In this document: one piece after another, positions 9,142 to 19,600 of the stretch | Layout: the number at the start of each line of letters is the position of its first letter | How positions within the stretch are numbered: position 1 is the first letter of the stretch | DNA from: Mesorhizobium sp. AR10 | Lineage (GTDB): Bacteria > Pseudomonadota > Alphaproteobacteria > Rhizobiales > Rhizobiaceae | Reading direction: 5' to 3' | Length of the DNA: 64,000 nucleotides | Assembly: GCF_024746795.1 (NCBI RefSeq) | Contig: NZ_CP080524.1 | Span: 2,954,001-3,018,000 of the forward strand | Program-made: the position numbers and the translations under genes | Notes under the pieces: generated by a model | The model's input: the letters and a program-made list of their open reading frames with translations, nothing else | What the model was told of the DNA's origin: nothing | Database searches by the model: none

Positions 9142-11073
9142 ATGGACCTTTTTGAAGCGAGTCTCGCACGACTTCACCAGCTGCGCTTTCCTTCGGACCT
9201 CTCCTTCACCCCCGATGGCACGGCGGTCGTTGCCGCTGTTCGTCCCGCCGTGCACGAGCCGCGGCAATCCCCGCAGAGCCGCGTCTGGCGCTTTTCCCTG
9301 GACGGAGCAGAAGCGGTGCAGCTGACCAACGGGCCGGGCGGCGACGGCCTGCCGCATCTGTCGCCGGTCGACGGCGCGCTGGCGTTTGTCTCCGATCGCG
9401 CTTTGCAGGGGAAAATGTCGCTGTTCCTCAAGGACGATCGCGGCGAGCGGCCAGTAGGGGACGTCGCCGGCACCATCGAGGACATGCGCTGGGCGCCCGA
9501 CGGCGGGAGCCTGATCGTATTGGCCGCGGACCGCGGCCTCGACGGCGGCGCGACCAATGGTGCGCAGCGCCTGACCTGGGGAGAGCCAGAGGATCCCGCG
9601 GTGACGAGCCCCGCCAATGCGCGGCGCCGCCTGTTCCGCGTCAGCAAAGACGACGGATCGACGGTCGAGGTCGGGCCGTCCGAGCTCAGCGTCTGGGAAT
9701 TCGAACTTCTCGGCGAGGATGCCGCCCTTGCGATCGTCTCGGCCGACCCGAGCGAGCGCGGCTGGTATCACGCCGAACTGGCCAGCATCGATCTTGCTAC
9801 ACGTGCCGCGACGATCCTGCACCGGCCGCGCTGGCAGCTCCTGGCCCCCTCGGCCGACTCGAGCGCCAAGCGAATAGCCTTCCTCGATGGGTGGTCCAGC
9901 GACCGTGGCCTCGTCGCCAGCGAAATCAGCGTCCTCGACATTGCCACCGGTGAGATCACCACCGTCACCCCGAGCGGCATGTCGAGCATTACGTCGATGA
10001 AGTGGCGTGACGACAACAGCCTCTGGTTCACAGGCTGGTCGCGGCTCGGTTCCGTCTATGGCGTCACATGTCTCGACGGTAGTGTCGAATGGATGACGCG
10101 CGAAGATGCGATCATCGGTACAAACAGCTTCAGCGCCGGCATAACGACCGCGCCCGACAAGAAGGGTTTCGCAGCGGTGCGCGAGAGCGATGGAGCACCG
10201 CCTGAAGTAGTATTCAAGTCCGTCGCGGAGGCTTCCGCATGGTCGACCGTCTCCAATCTGAACGGCGACATGGCCAGGGACTTCAACGCCTATCCGGAGG
10301 TCCGCGCCATTGCCTGGAAAGGAGCAGGGGGGCTTGAGATGGAGGGGTTGGTCCTGCTGCCGCGCGACGGCGCCAAGGGGCCGAGGCCGACCATTGTGGA
10401 CATCCACGGCGGCCCGAGCTGGGCGGTCAGGCATGCCTACAATCCGGGTGACGCGCTGCCGTTCGCGACGGCCGGCTACGCCGTCTTCCTTCCCAACTAC
10501 CGTGGCAGTGTTGGCTGGGGGAGGGCCTTCGGCATGCTGAATATCGGCGACCCGGCGGGGGCCGAGTTCCAGGATATTCTCGCCGGCCTCGACGAATGCA
10601 TCGCAGCGGGCATTAGCGACCCCGACCGGCTCGGCATCACCGGCGCCAGCTATGGCGGCTACCTTACGGCCTGGGCTGTGGCGACGACCAACCGGTTCAA
10701 AGCCGCGGTGATGGTCTCCGGCATCGCCAATCAGCTCTCCAGCCACTATTCCTGCAATCACGACTTCCATGCCTTCATCAATGGCGGACCGCTGTCGGAG
10801 GAGCGCTATCGCCGTGTAGCGCTCGACCGTTCGGCGATCATGCGGCTCGACAATCCCACGACGCCGACATTGATGATCCATGGCGAAGGGGACCGATGCA
10901 CTCCGCTCGGCCAGGCGCAGGAATTATATGCAGCACTCCTCGAGCGCGGCGTCGAATCTGAGCTGGTCGTCTATCCGCGCGAAGGCCACGGCCTGCGCGA
11001 GCGCGATCATCAGCTCGACGCATGGCGCCGCACGATTGGCTGGTTCGACCGCTATCTCGGAGCGCCCCGGTGA
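9142..11073 (+). CDS. S9-family prolyl oligopeptidase-like peptidase
   Basis: A 643-residue serine peptidase. The N-terminal half (about 1-370) is a beta-propeller-like region with repeated short strands; the C-terminal half is an alpha/beta-hydrolase. The oxyanion region is DIHGGPSWAVRH, the nucleophile Ser is near residue 503 in TGASYGGYLTAW, Asp is in HGEGDRCTP, and His is in REGHGLRE. There is no signal peptide, so it acts in the cytoplasm. It sits between the binding protein and the permeases of a peptide importer, and its stop overlaps the next GTG start (GTGA), so it is translationally coupled to the transporter. It probably cleaves the imported peptide; acylaminoacyl or dipeptidyl specificity cannot be told apart. 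Confidence 0.9.
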   Translation: MDLFEASLARLHQLRFPSDLSFTPDGTAVVAAVRPAVHEPRQSPQSRVWRFSLDGAEAVQLTNGPGGDGLPHLSPVDGALAFVSDRALQGKMSLFLKDDRGERPVGDVAGTIEDMRWAPDGGSLIVLAADRGLDGGATNGAQRLTWGEPEDPAVTSPANARRRLFRVSKDDGSTVEVGPSELSVWEFELLGEDAALAIVSADPSERGWYHAELASIDLATRAATILHRPRWQLLAPSADSSAKRIAFLDGWSSDRGLVASEISVLDIATGEITTVTPSGMSSITSMKWRDDNSLWFTGWSRLGSVYGVTCLDGSVEWMTREDAIIGTNSFSAGITTAPDKKGFAAVRESDGAPPEVVFKSVAEASAWSTVSNLNGDMARDFNAYPEVRAIAWKGAGGLEMEGLVLLPRDGAKGPRPTIVDIHGGPSWAVRHAYNPGDALPFATAGYAVFLPNYRGSVGWGRAFGMLNIGDPAGAEFQDILAGLDECIAAGISDPDRLGITGASYGGYLTAWAVATTNRFKAAVMVSGIANQLSSHYSCNHDFHAFINGGPLSEERYRRVALDRSAIMRLDNPTTPTLMIHGEGDRCTPLGQAQELYAALLERGVESELVVYPREGHGLRERDHQLDAWRRTIGWFDRYLGAPR

Positions 11074-12035
11074 CGGGCTCGGGCGTCGCCGTCTTCGTCC
11101 TAAGGCGGTTCGCCGTGGCGATCCCACTCCTCCTCATAATCTCCTTTGGCGTCTTCGCGCTGGTCCACATCGCGCCGGGCGACCCGGTGCGCTCCCTGCT
11201 CGGCGCGCGCGCGTCGGACCCGGCAACGCTTGCCGCCATCCGCGAGCGCTATCACCTGGATGATCCATTCCTCGTACAATACTTCAAGTGGCTGTCGCAG
11301 GTGGTCCAGGGCGATCTGGGTGTCTCCATCCAGGGCAATCGGGCGGTGACGAGTACCATCGCGGATCGGCTCGGTGTCACCATCTTCCTGAGCGCGATGA
11401 GCACCGTTCTCGTTCTCGGCCTTGGCGTCCTGCTCGGCGCGGTCGCTGCCTTCCGCCGCGGCACGCGGCTCGACCGGGCGGTGGTCATGTTCGGAGTCTT
11501 CGGCATCAGCTCGCCGGCCTTCGTTACCGGCATTTTCCTTCTCTATGTCTTCGGTGCTTTGCTGCGCTGGTTCCCGATCTTCGGTCCGGGGACCGGATTC
11601 CTCGACCGTGCCTGGCACCTGACGCTTCCCGCACTTGCGCTTGCGATCTCGGTCATGGCCATCGTCATCAAGATCACGCGCGCGGCGATGATCGAGGAGC
11701 TGGACCGGGACTACGTCACCTTTGCGCGGGCGCGCGGGCTGAGTTCGCGGCGCATCGCATTCGCCTACGTGCTCAGGAACGCACTCATCCCGGTGGTCAC
11801 GGCCGCAGGGATCATCGTCGTCGGGATCGTCGCTGGCGCGATCTACGTCGAGGTCACCTTTTCCTTGCCAGGCCTCGGCGCCTTGACGGTGGATGCGGTC
11901 CAGAAACGCGACATCCCGACGATCCAGGGCACCACGCTGCTCTTCTCTGTCTTTGTCGTGCTGGTCAACCTGGCGATCGACGTGATCTACATGCTGATCG
12001 ACCCGCGCATCCGCTTCGGCAGGGTCGAGTCATGA
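11070..12035 (+). CDS. Peptide-type ABC transporter permease (DppB-like)
   Basis: A 321-residue inner membrane permease with six predicted membrane helices. The first helix and the APGDPVRSLLGARASDP stretch are typical of DppB/OppB proteins, as is the cytoplasmic EAA-like loop DYVTFARARGLSSRRIAFAY. GTG at 11070 is taken as start since it overlaps the peptidase stop by 4 bp (GTGA) and gives a family-standard N-terminus; a reading from 11022 adds 16 residues that are just the peptidase gene in another frame. It pairs with the DppC-like permease that follows. Confidence 0.92.
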   Translation: MTGSGVAVFVLRRFAVAIPLLLIISFGVFALVHIAPGDPVRSLLGARASDPATLAAIRERYHLDDPFLVQYFKWLSQVVQGDLGVSIQGNRAVTSTIADRLGVTIFLSAMSTVLVLGLGVLLGAVAAFRRGTRLDRAVVMFGVFGISSPAFVTGIFLLYVFGALLRWFPIFGPGTGFLDRAWHLTLPALALAISVMAIVIKITRAAMIEELDRDYVTFARARGLSSRRIAFAYVLRNALIPVVTAAGIIVVGIVAGAIYVEVTFSLPGLGALTVDAVQKRDIPTIQGTTLLFSVFVVLVNLAIDVIYMLIDPRIRFGRVES

Positions 12036-12874
12036 GCGCCCCAGCCATCGACGAGACGCGAAAGACGAAGCTGCCGCCGCGCCCGCCGATCGTCATTCTC
12101 ATTGCCGCGCTGATCATCGTGGTGGTGGTGATCTGCGCCATCCTTGGCGCGGGGATCGCCCCCTATTCGCCCTCCCTCCAGCAACTCGGGGTTGGCGATA
12201 CGCCGCCTTCCGCTGCCCACATCGCGGGGACGGATCTTCTCGGCCGCGATGTCCTGTCGCGCGTGATCTATGGGGCGAGGACGGCCTTGGTCGGCCCGGT
12301 CGTCGTCGCCGCCGCTGCGTTCTCGGTGGCGACCCTGCTTGGCCTGCTTTCGGGCTATCTCGGAGGCCTGGTCGATTCGGCGGTCATGCGCTGGGTGGAT
12401 TTCATGTTGGCGTTGCCGGGACCGCTTGTGGCGATCGTCGTCGTCGGCGTGGTGGGCGGCGGTTACTGGACCGCCGTCCTCGTTCTGGTCGTCCTTTTCA
12501 CCGCCCCCGACACGCGCATCGTGCGCAGCGCCGTGCTTAAGCAGCGGCCGCTCCCTTATATCGACGCCGCACGCACGCTCGGCATCTCGAAGACGCGTAT
12601 TCTGTTCGTTCACATCCTCCCCAACGTGCTGCCGATCATCCTGGCCTATGTCGTCCTCGACTTCGCCTTCGCGCTGGTCAATCTCGCGGGGCTGTCGTTC
12701 CTCGGCCTTGGTGTTGAACCCGGCACCCCCGACTGGGGTCGGATGCTATTCGAGAACCGCAACATCCTCTTCTCCAATCCGGTTGCGCTGCTCCTGCCCG
12801 CGGGAATGATCATCCTGACCGCGGTCAGCATGAACCTTATCGGCGACTGGCTGTTCGAGCGGTTTGCAAAGTGA
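12032..12874 (+). CDS. Peptide-type ABC transporter permease (DppC-like)
   Basis: A 280-residue permease with an N-terminal cytoplasmic tail and first helix, a GTDLLGRDVLSRVIYGART motif characteristic of DppC/OppC proteins, and an EAA-like loop at YIDAARTLGISKTRILFVH. ATG overlaps the previous stop by 4 bp (ATGA), and its own stop overlaps the next GTG by 4 bp. The two permeases form the membrane channel of the peptide importer. Confidence 0.92.
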   Translation: MSAPAIDETRKTKLPPRPPIVILIAALIIVVVVICAILGAGIAPYSPSLQQLGVGDTPPSAAHIAGTDLLGRDVLSRVIYGARTALVGPVVVAAAAFSVATLLGLLSGYLGGLVDSAVMRWVDFMLALPGPLVAIVVVGVVGGGYWTAVLVLVVLFTAPDTRIVRSAVLKQRPLPYIDAARTLGISKTRILFVHILPNVLPIILAYVVLDFAFALVNLAGLSFLGLGVEPGTPDWGRMLFENRNILFSNPVALLLPAGMIILTAVSMNLIGDWLFERFAK

Positions 12875-14718
12875 ACACGGCCGTGGAGCGCCCCGGTGAG
12901 GAGGAGCCGCTCCTCAACGTCGCGGGGTTGGCGATCTCGCACGGCACGGTGCCCATCACGACACCCTTGAACATCGCAGTCGGGCGGGGGGAGACCATTG
13001 CGATCGTCGGCGAATCCGGGTCCGGAAAAACGCTCACCGCACGAGCGATCGCCGGCATATTGCCGCCGGGCATAAATGCCACCGGCGCCGTCACGCTCGA
13101 CGGCATCCCGTTGATGCGGCTTGCCGAGAAGGAACTTCGCAAGATCCGCGGGTTTCGCGTGTCGATGCTCATGCAGGATCCGTTCACGATGCTCAATCCG
13201 CTCATGCGAAGCGGCGACCACATCGATGAGATGCTGCGCGGCCGGCCCGAATTCGCTTCGCGCGTTGCGCGCGCGGCAGAGGTGAAACGCCGCCTCGCGG
13301 AAGTCGGCATCGTCGACGAGGATGTAGCCCGCCGCATGCCGTTCCAGCTGTCGGGCGGCATGTGCCAGCGCGTGGCGCTTGCCGCCGCCCTTGCCCGAGA
13401 CCCGGAGCTGCTCATCGCCGACGAGCCCTCGACGGCGCTCGATGTGACCACCCAGGCGGAGATCATCAAGCTGCTCCGCCATGTCCAGCACGAGCGGCAC
13501 ATGAGCCTCATCCTTATTACCCACAATTTACGGCTCGCATTCTCGACCTGCGAGCGCGTCTATGTGCTCTACGCCGGCTCGTTGCTCGAAGTCGGCGACG
13601 CCGCCGCTGTCGAGCGGCAGCCGTTCCACCCCTACACCTTGGGACTTTTGCTGTCGGAACCGCCGGCCGATATTCGCGTGCCCCGGCTCGTCGCGATCCG
13701 GGGCTCCGTGCCCCAAGCGGCCGATGTGGTCGACCGCTGCGGCTTCGTCGACCGCTGCGACTGGGCGAAGCAGATATGCCGCGCCGGCAAGCCGCAACTG
13801 GCCGCCCGCGATGCGGGCCGGCTCACCGCATGCATTCGTCAGGAGGAGATTCAGGGCGAGCTCGACGCGCTGCGCACGGCGGCGCTGTCCGCGGCGCCAG
13901 CAACGCCGCGCCGGGACGATACCGAAGGGGCGCTCGTCCACGTCGACGCGCTCGTCAAGACGTTCGTCGGCCCCAGGGGCCGTCCGATTCGTGCTGTAAA
14001 GGACGTATCGCTGCGCATCATGCCCGGTGAGAGCGTCGGCCTTGTCGGCGAATCCGGCTCGGGCAAGACCACGCTCGGGCGCTGCCTCGTCGGCCTCGAA
14101 ACACCGACCGCGGGCGACATCCGCATCAACGGCATCGCGGCAGCGGACTTTCGCGCCATGGCGAAGGCCGACCGCGCCCGCGTTCGCCAGACGATCCAGA
14201 TGATCTTCCAGGATCCGTATTCGACACTCAATCCGAGGCACAGCGTCGGCCAGGCGCTTAGCGAGGCGATCGGGGCCTCCGCGGGCGCCACCGGCCCGGC
14301 GACGCCCGAGCGGATCGCGGCGCTGCTGGCGAATGTCGGCTTGTCCGCCGCTTACGCCGCGCGCCGTCCGGCGCAACTTTCCGGCGGCGAGCGCCAACGG
14401 GTCGCCATCGCGCGCGCGCTTGCCGTGAAACCGGCGATCCTCGTCTGCGACGAACCGGTATCGGCCCTCGACGTCTCGGTGCAGGCGCAGGTGCTCAACC
14501 TCTTCAAGCGCCTGCAGGCCGAACACGGGCTGTCCTATCTATTCATCACGCACGACCTCGCTGTCGTCCGCCAGGTCGCCGAGCGCATCTATGTCCTCTA
14601 TCTCGGCGAGATCGTCGAGGAGGGACCGACGGAGAGGGTCATCGGCAACCCGCAGCACCCGTATACACGTCGCCTCATTGAATCGATCCCCCGCTCGGCC
14701 ATCCAACGTTTCAACTGA
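12871..14718 (+). CDS. Fused double ATPase of the peptide ABC transporter (DppD-DppF type)
   Basis: A 615-residue protein with two complete nucleotide-binding domains. Domain one: Walker A GESGSGKTLTARA near residue 49, signature LSGGMCQRVALA, Walker B LLIADEPSTALD. Domain two: Walker A GESGSGKTTLGRC near residue 395, signature LSGGERQRVAIA, Walker B ILVCDEPVSALD. Between them the OppD-type C-terminal cysteine motif (RCGFVDRCDWAKQIC) is kept, showing a true DppD plus DppF fusion. GTG start overlaps the upstream permease stop (GTGA). Such fusions are common in rhizobial peptide, glutathione and opine importers; the substrate here is not determined. Confidence 0.93.
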   Translation: MNTAVERPGEEEPLLNVAGLAISHGTVPITTPLNIAVGRGETIAIVGESGSGKTLTARAIAGILPPGINATGAVTLDGIPLMRLAEKELRKIRGFRVSMLMQDPFTMLNPLMRSGDHIDEMLRGRPEFASRVARAAEVKRRLAEVGIVDEDVARRMPFQLSGGMCQRVALAAALARDPELLIADEPSTALDVTTQAEIIKLLRHVQHERHMSLILITHNLRLAFSTCERVYVLYAGSLLEVGDAAAVERQPFHPYTLGLLLSEPPADIRVPRLVAIRGSVPQAADVVDRCGFVDRCDWAKQICRAGKPQLAARDAGRLTACIRQEEIQGELDALRTAALSAAPATPRRDDTEGALVHVDALVKTFVGPRGRPIRAVKDVSLRIMPGESVGLVGESGSGKTTLGRCLVGLETPTAGDIRINGIAAADFRAMAKADRARVRQTIQMIFQDPYSTLNPRHSVGQALSEAIGASAGATGPATPERIAALLANVGLSAAYAARRPAQLSGGERQRVAIARALAVKPAILVCDEPVSALDVSVQAQVLNLFKRLQAEHGLSYLFITHDLAVVRQVAERIYVLYLGEIVEEGPTERVIGNPQHPYTRRLIESIPRSAIQRFN

Positions 14719-14832
14719 CGCGGCGACTCAAAGGGCCTGTTGGTTCTGCCGATCAGCGACAGCAAGCACCGCCTCGCGCTCATTGTCGAACTTCTCCGCA
14801 ACGGCGAGTTCCTGATGGCCGACTTCCCTGGC

Positions 14833-16440
14833 CTATCTTGAGAGTACCACCTTCAGCGCGAACACCGACGGAGCGAAGTAGTAGCCACCACCGGTCGGGA
14901 CGACCCAACTCTTGCCCGGTTGGCCGAGCAACGCATCAACGCCGGCACCCTTCCCGGGGAAATCGCTGTTGTTGAGCCATTCCTTGGTGATGAACTCGAA
15001 CTGGTCGACGATACTCGTCATATAGGCCAGGAACAGCAGCCCGCGCTCGGCCGCGTCCTTGCTCGGCGCGTCCGGCGTCGAGGCCGACGATTCCCCGAAG
15101 CAAATACCGCGGCGCAGCAGCCGATGCCTCCGCCGGATCGCGGGCGCGATGTCGTCGCGGGGATTGGCCCTGCGGATGTGGGCAGTGTATGGACACACCT
15201 CCCCGTTCGGATCGGCGCCAGCGGGCGAAAAGATGTCGCGAGGGCACTCGCTGCTGGCCCCCCCCGCGATCCGCTCCGTCTGCTCCTTGAAGCCGAAGTG
15301 ATTGTTGGCGCAGTCATTGTTGGCCAGTTCGGTGTTGTCCTGCGTGGGTGCCCGCATGACCGGAGCACCGGAGGCCCAGCGCCCGACCAACCGCGCGCCG
15401 ACCAGCTCCGCGCTCACCCCGCGCGCCTTGCCCTCGGCTTGGAGGAACTTGTGGAACTCGTGGACGTCCTGCCTGAATCGACGGAAGACAAGATAGGAGC
15501 CGTCCCCGGCCCAGTTCGGGACCCGTGGATAACCGGCGCCGTCAATGCTCGAGTCGCCTCCGCGCTCGTTGCCGTCCCGGCTGGCGTCCTGGTCCGGGTA
15601 GCCGAACACGAACTCACCGGGCCAGATGAGTTCCTGCCCCGGCTTGCCCTGGCTCCGGTCCTGGGGGTTCTGCCGGGGCGTCAGCAGGTCGGTCGGGTCG
15701 TCGGAGGCGCGGCCGCGGAGTCCCGGTTGGGAGATGCCGTCGAGAAACCCGAAGTGCTCGTGCCCCGCCATCGGTTTGGAGCGGTTCTTCCCCTTTTCGT
15801 CATGCCCAAGCTGGGTCGCGCCGCCCGCCTCCTCGATCAGTTCCTTGACCCTCTTCACCTCGGCCTCAACGTCGGCCTCGGTGTCGGCCGCGACGATTAT
15901 CAGCACGTCCGCGGCGTCGTCGCTGTCGCCGTCCTTGACGTTCCACTTGCCTGGATCCGTCGTGTCGCCGAGCGCCAGCGCCTGCCCAACCAGGCCGCTT
16001 TGGAATGATTGATCGGCGAAGAGTCCGGCGTCATTCCTCAACTTCGCCAGCCCCGCGAAGGAAAAAGCGACGTTGATCCAGGTAGAACTGAGCGTCCCCG
16101 GATAGCCGCGGCGATTAGCCACCTGCTTGAACAGCCGGTTGAAGGTGAGCACTTCCTCGGCAGTTGCCACGAGGTGGCTGAGCTTGGCGATGGCTGGTTT
16201 GAACCGGCTGGCGTCGTCGATGTGGTAGTAGAGAAGCGTCTGGAAGTCCTTGTTGAAGCCCGCGACGATGTTACCCTGGATGTTCGCCATCGCGAGCACG
16301 GGCTCGGGGCGTTCGTCGGGCGCAGGCGGCGCTCCGCGGCTCGGCGACCAAGGAGAGGGGGCCGGGGTCTCTCGCACTTCCGGAAAGGCAGCATCGATCC
16401 CGCGGTGCTCGGTCGTCGACGTCAATGGCGGGACGGTCAT
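14833..16440 (-). CDS. DyP-type heme peroxidase
   Basis: A 535-residue dye-decolourising peroxidase. The defining GXXDG motif is present as HFGFLDGISQPG, and the C-terminal half has YTAHIRRANPRDD, which holds the usual proximal His and Arg of the heme site in the longer (class C/D) DyPs. No signal peptide is evident, so it is probably cytoplasmic. The start at 16440 is chosen for GAAGGAAG six bases upstream; the upstream in-frame Met at 16500 lacks one. A Pro/Ala/Glu-rich N-terminal tail precedes the fold. It is divergent from the large cyclase gene, with 164 bp between, and convergent with the peptide ATPase gene. It may oxidise aromatics or handle peroxide. Confidence 0.9.
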   Translation of the reverse strand: MTVPPLTSTTEHRGIDAAFPEVRETPAPSPWSPSRGAPPAPDERPEPVLAMANIQGNIVAGFNKDFQTLLYYHIDDASRFKPAIAKLSHLVATAEEVLTFNRLFKQVANRRGYPGTLSSTWINVAFSFAGLAKLRNDAGLFADQSFQSGLVGQALALGDTTDPGKWNVKDGDSDDAADVLIIVAADTEADVEAEVKRVKELIEEAGGATQLGHDEKGKNRSKPMAGHEHFGFLDGISQPGLRGRASDDPTDLLTPRQNPQDRSQGKPGQELIWPGEFVFGYPDQDASRDGNERGGDSSIDGAGYPRVPNWAGDGSYLVFRRFRQDVHEFHKFLQAEGKARGVSAELVGARLVGRWASGAPVMRAPTQDNTELANNDCANNHFGFKEQTERIAGGASSECPRDIFSPAGADPNGEVCPYTAHIRRANPRDDIAPAIRRRHRLLRRGICFGESSASTPDAPSKDAAERGLLFLAYMTSIVDQFEFITKEWLNNSDFPGKGAGVDALLGQPGKSWVVPTGGGYYFAPSVFALKVVLSR

Positions 16441-16604
16441 CGTCACTTCCTTCGCTGTCCAAAGCGGGCTTATGCTAGAGCCTCGCGATGGCTTGCTCAA
16501 GCTCCTCGTTCTGCAGTTGCAATCGAGGAATCCCGGGGGGCGGCTGGAGCGCGCCCGGAGCGAGTGCTATTGTCGCTTGGCGTTGACCTTACGGAAGGCC
16601 TCAG

Positions 16605-19600
16605 ATGAAGTCTGGCTTCCTCGGACCCCTTGAAGTTAGAGCCGACCATGGCGTGCAGGCGAACCTCGCCCAGGGCGCGCCGCGGAGGCCGGGGGCTGCT
16701 CCGCCGGCCCCGGCCGAGCCGGCCGTGCTGAAAGAGCGGGAGCCGGTGCCGGACGTCCGCAAGACAGTCACGATCCTCTTCATCGACATCGTCGACTCCT
16801 CGCGGCTGAGCCTCGCCCTCGATCCGGAAGCGCTTCGGGGCCTGCTCGCGCGCTACTTCGGCGAGCTGAGCAATGTCATCCGACGGCACGGCGGGATCGT
16901 CGAAAAGTACATTGGTGACGCGATCATGGCGGTGTACAGCGTGCCGATCGCCAACGAGGACGACGCCCTGCGCGCGGTGCGAACGGCCATTGAGATGCGC
17001 GACACACTCGCCACCCTCAACGACGAGTTCGAAGCCGGTTGGGGCGTGCGCCTCTCCAGCCGGATTGGCGTGAACACCGGCGAGGTGCTCGTCGCCGACC
17101 ACACTCAGGGACAACTCTTCGTCACCGGCGAGGTCGTCAATGTCGCCAAGCGCCTCGAGGAGGCAGCGACGGCGAATGAGATCCTGATCGGGGAGCCCAC
17201 GCACAGGCTCGTGCGCAAAGCGGTGATCGTCGAGCCGAGCGGGCCGCGCGTGCTCAAGCACGGCGAGACTATCCACGCCCTCGTGGTGGTGGACGTCCTC
17301 GCCCACGCCCCCGGCTTTGCGCGCCAATTCGACTCGCCCTTCGTGGGGCGCGAGCGCCAGCGTGCCGTACTGGAGACCGGGTTTGGCAACGCGGTTGCCG
17401 ATAAGGCCTGCCACCTGCTGACCGTGCTCGGCGACGCAGGTGTGGGCAAGTCGCGGCTCGTGTGGGAGTTCACGGGCGGGCTCGCCAGCGACGCGACGGT
17501 GCTGCGCGGTCGCTGCCTGTCCTATGGCGAGGGCATCACCTACTGGCCGCTGACCGGGATTGTCCGGGAGATCACGCGCGCGGAGGGCCTGGACCCCGAG
17601 CAGTCGGCGGTAGCGATCGCGGCGCTTCTCGTCGGCGACGAAAAGGCCCAGTTGATCGCCGAGCGCATTACCGAGGCGCTCGGGCTGGGCGGCGCCGGAG
17701 GAGGGACGAGCGAAGAGACCTTCTGGGCCGTCCGAAAGCTGTTCGAGGCGTTGGCGCGAGCAGGGCCGCTCGTCATCGTCATAGACGACATCCACTGCGC
17801 CGAGCCGACGTTTCTCGACCTGATCGAGCACGTGGCCGACTTTTCGCGCGATTTCCCGATCCTGATCGTCTGCATCGCGCGACCGGAGCTGCTCGACACG
17901 CGCCCGGGCTGGTGTAGCGGCAAGCCCAACACGACGTCGATCGTCCTTGAGCCGCTCAGCGAGGCGGAATGCCGTGAGCTGGTCTCGAACCTGCTCGATA
18001 GCCTCCCGCCCGCCGCTGAAGCGCGGATCGCCCGTGTTGCCGAGGGCAACCCGCTCTTCGCTGAGGAGCTCGTCGCGATGCTCGTCGACGACGAGCTGTT
18101 GAAGCGCGAGGGCACCCGTTGGGTCGCCTCTTCCGACCTCACCGAACTGCCCGTCCCCTCGACGATCCACGCGCTCCTCGCCGCTCGTCTCGACAGGCTC
18201 CCGGCCGGCGAGCGCGCGATCCTGACAACTGCTGCGGTCGAGGGCGCCGTGTTTCACCGGGGCGCCCTCGCCAAGCTCGCGGGCCCTGCGCTCGCCCCCG
18301 GGCTCGAAGACGGCCTGCTGGCGCTGATCAGCCGGGATCTGATCCGCCCCGACGCGGCAGACTTCGCCGGCGAACAAGCCTACGCCTTCCGCCATGTCCT
18401 GCTCCGCGACGCCGCCTATCGCTCGCTGCCGAAGAACGCGCGGGCCGACCTGCACGAGCGCTTTGCTGCCTGGCTCGAGCTGATCGCCAGGGATCGGCGG
18501 CGTGAGTTCGAGGAGATCGTCGGCTACCACCTTGAGCAGGCCTTTCTGTACCGCGTCGCGCTCCGATCGCACGACGCGCGCGCCGCGTCGCTTGCCGCCC
18601 GGGCGTCCGAGCGGCTCGAGGCGGCGGGACGGCGCGCGCTTGTCCGCAGCGACCTGCCCGCGGCGATCGGCCTGCTGGAGCGGGTTTCCCGGCTGCGTCC
18701 CCCTGCCGATCCACAACGGACGGCGCTGCTCGTCGAGCTAGGCGGTGCGCTGATCGAAAGCGGGCGGCTGGCCGAAGCCGGGCGCGTGCTCGACGACGCG
18801 GAGCGCCTGGCTGCTGCCGCGGATGATGAGCGCGTGGCATCGCATGTGCTCGTTCAACAGCAGTTCCTCCGGCTCCTCCACGGCGAGGAGGGCGGGCTGG
18901 AGGAGGCCGCGCGGACGACAGCCCGGGTAATCCCGGTCTTCGAGCGCCGCGGGGACGACCTGGGCCTGTGCCATGCACGGCGGCTGGAGGCGTGGCTTTT
19001 TTGGAACGAAGCTCGCGCCGTGCCGGCCGCCGCGGCGTGGGAGCGCGCGGCCGCGCATGCGCGGCGGGCAGGGGATCGGCACAAGTACTACGAAACCCTC
19101 ACCTGGATCGCATCCTCGCTCTGGTTCGGGCCGACGCCGGCCGACGAGGGCATCCGCCGCTGCGAGGCGATGCGCGAGGAGGTGCGCGAGAGTCCCGAGT
19201 CCCAGGCAGCGATCCTGCGCCAGCTCGCATGCCTCAACGCGACTGTCGGCCGCTTCACGCTTGCCCGCGAGCTGCTTGTGACGAGCAACGCCACCTACGC
19301 CGACCTCGGCCTCACGCTCTACGTGGCGTCCTCCGATCACGAAGCCGTCGTCGAGCTGCTTGCCGGGGATCCGGGGGCAGCCGAGAAAAGCGCGCGGGCG
19401 GGATATCGCGCGCTCGAGGAAATGGGCGAGCGTTCATTCCGCTCGACGATCGCGGCGTCCCTTGCCTGCACAATCCTCGAACAGGGACGCGACGAGGAGG
19501 CCGAGGAGTTTGCCAACCTTAGCGCCCAGCTGGCTACGGCCGGCGACCTGATGACACAGGTCCTCTGGCGTCGCGTGCTTGCACGCGTGCTCGCGCGGCG

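Noticed and set aside
16497..18716. Minus-strand open frame of 739 codons inside the cyclase gene
   Set aside because: High GC makes long antisense frames likely; the plus-strand frame has unmistakable cyclase and ATPase motifs.
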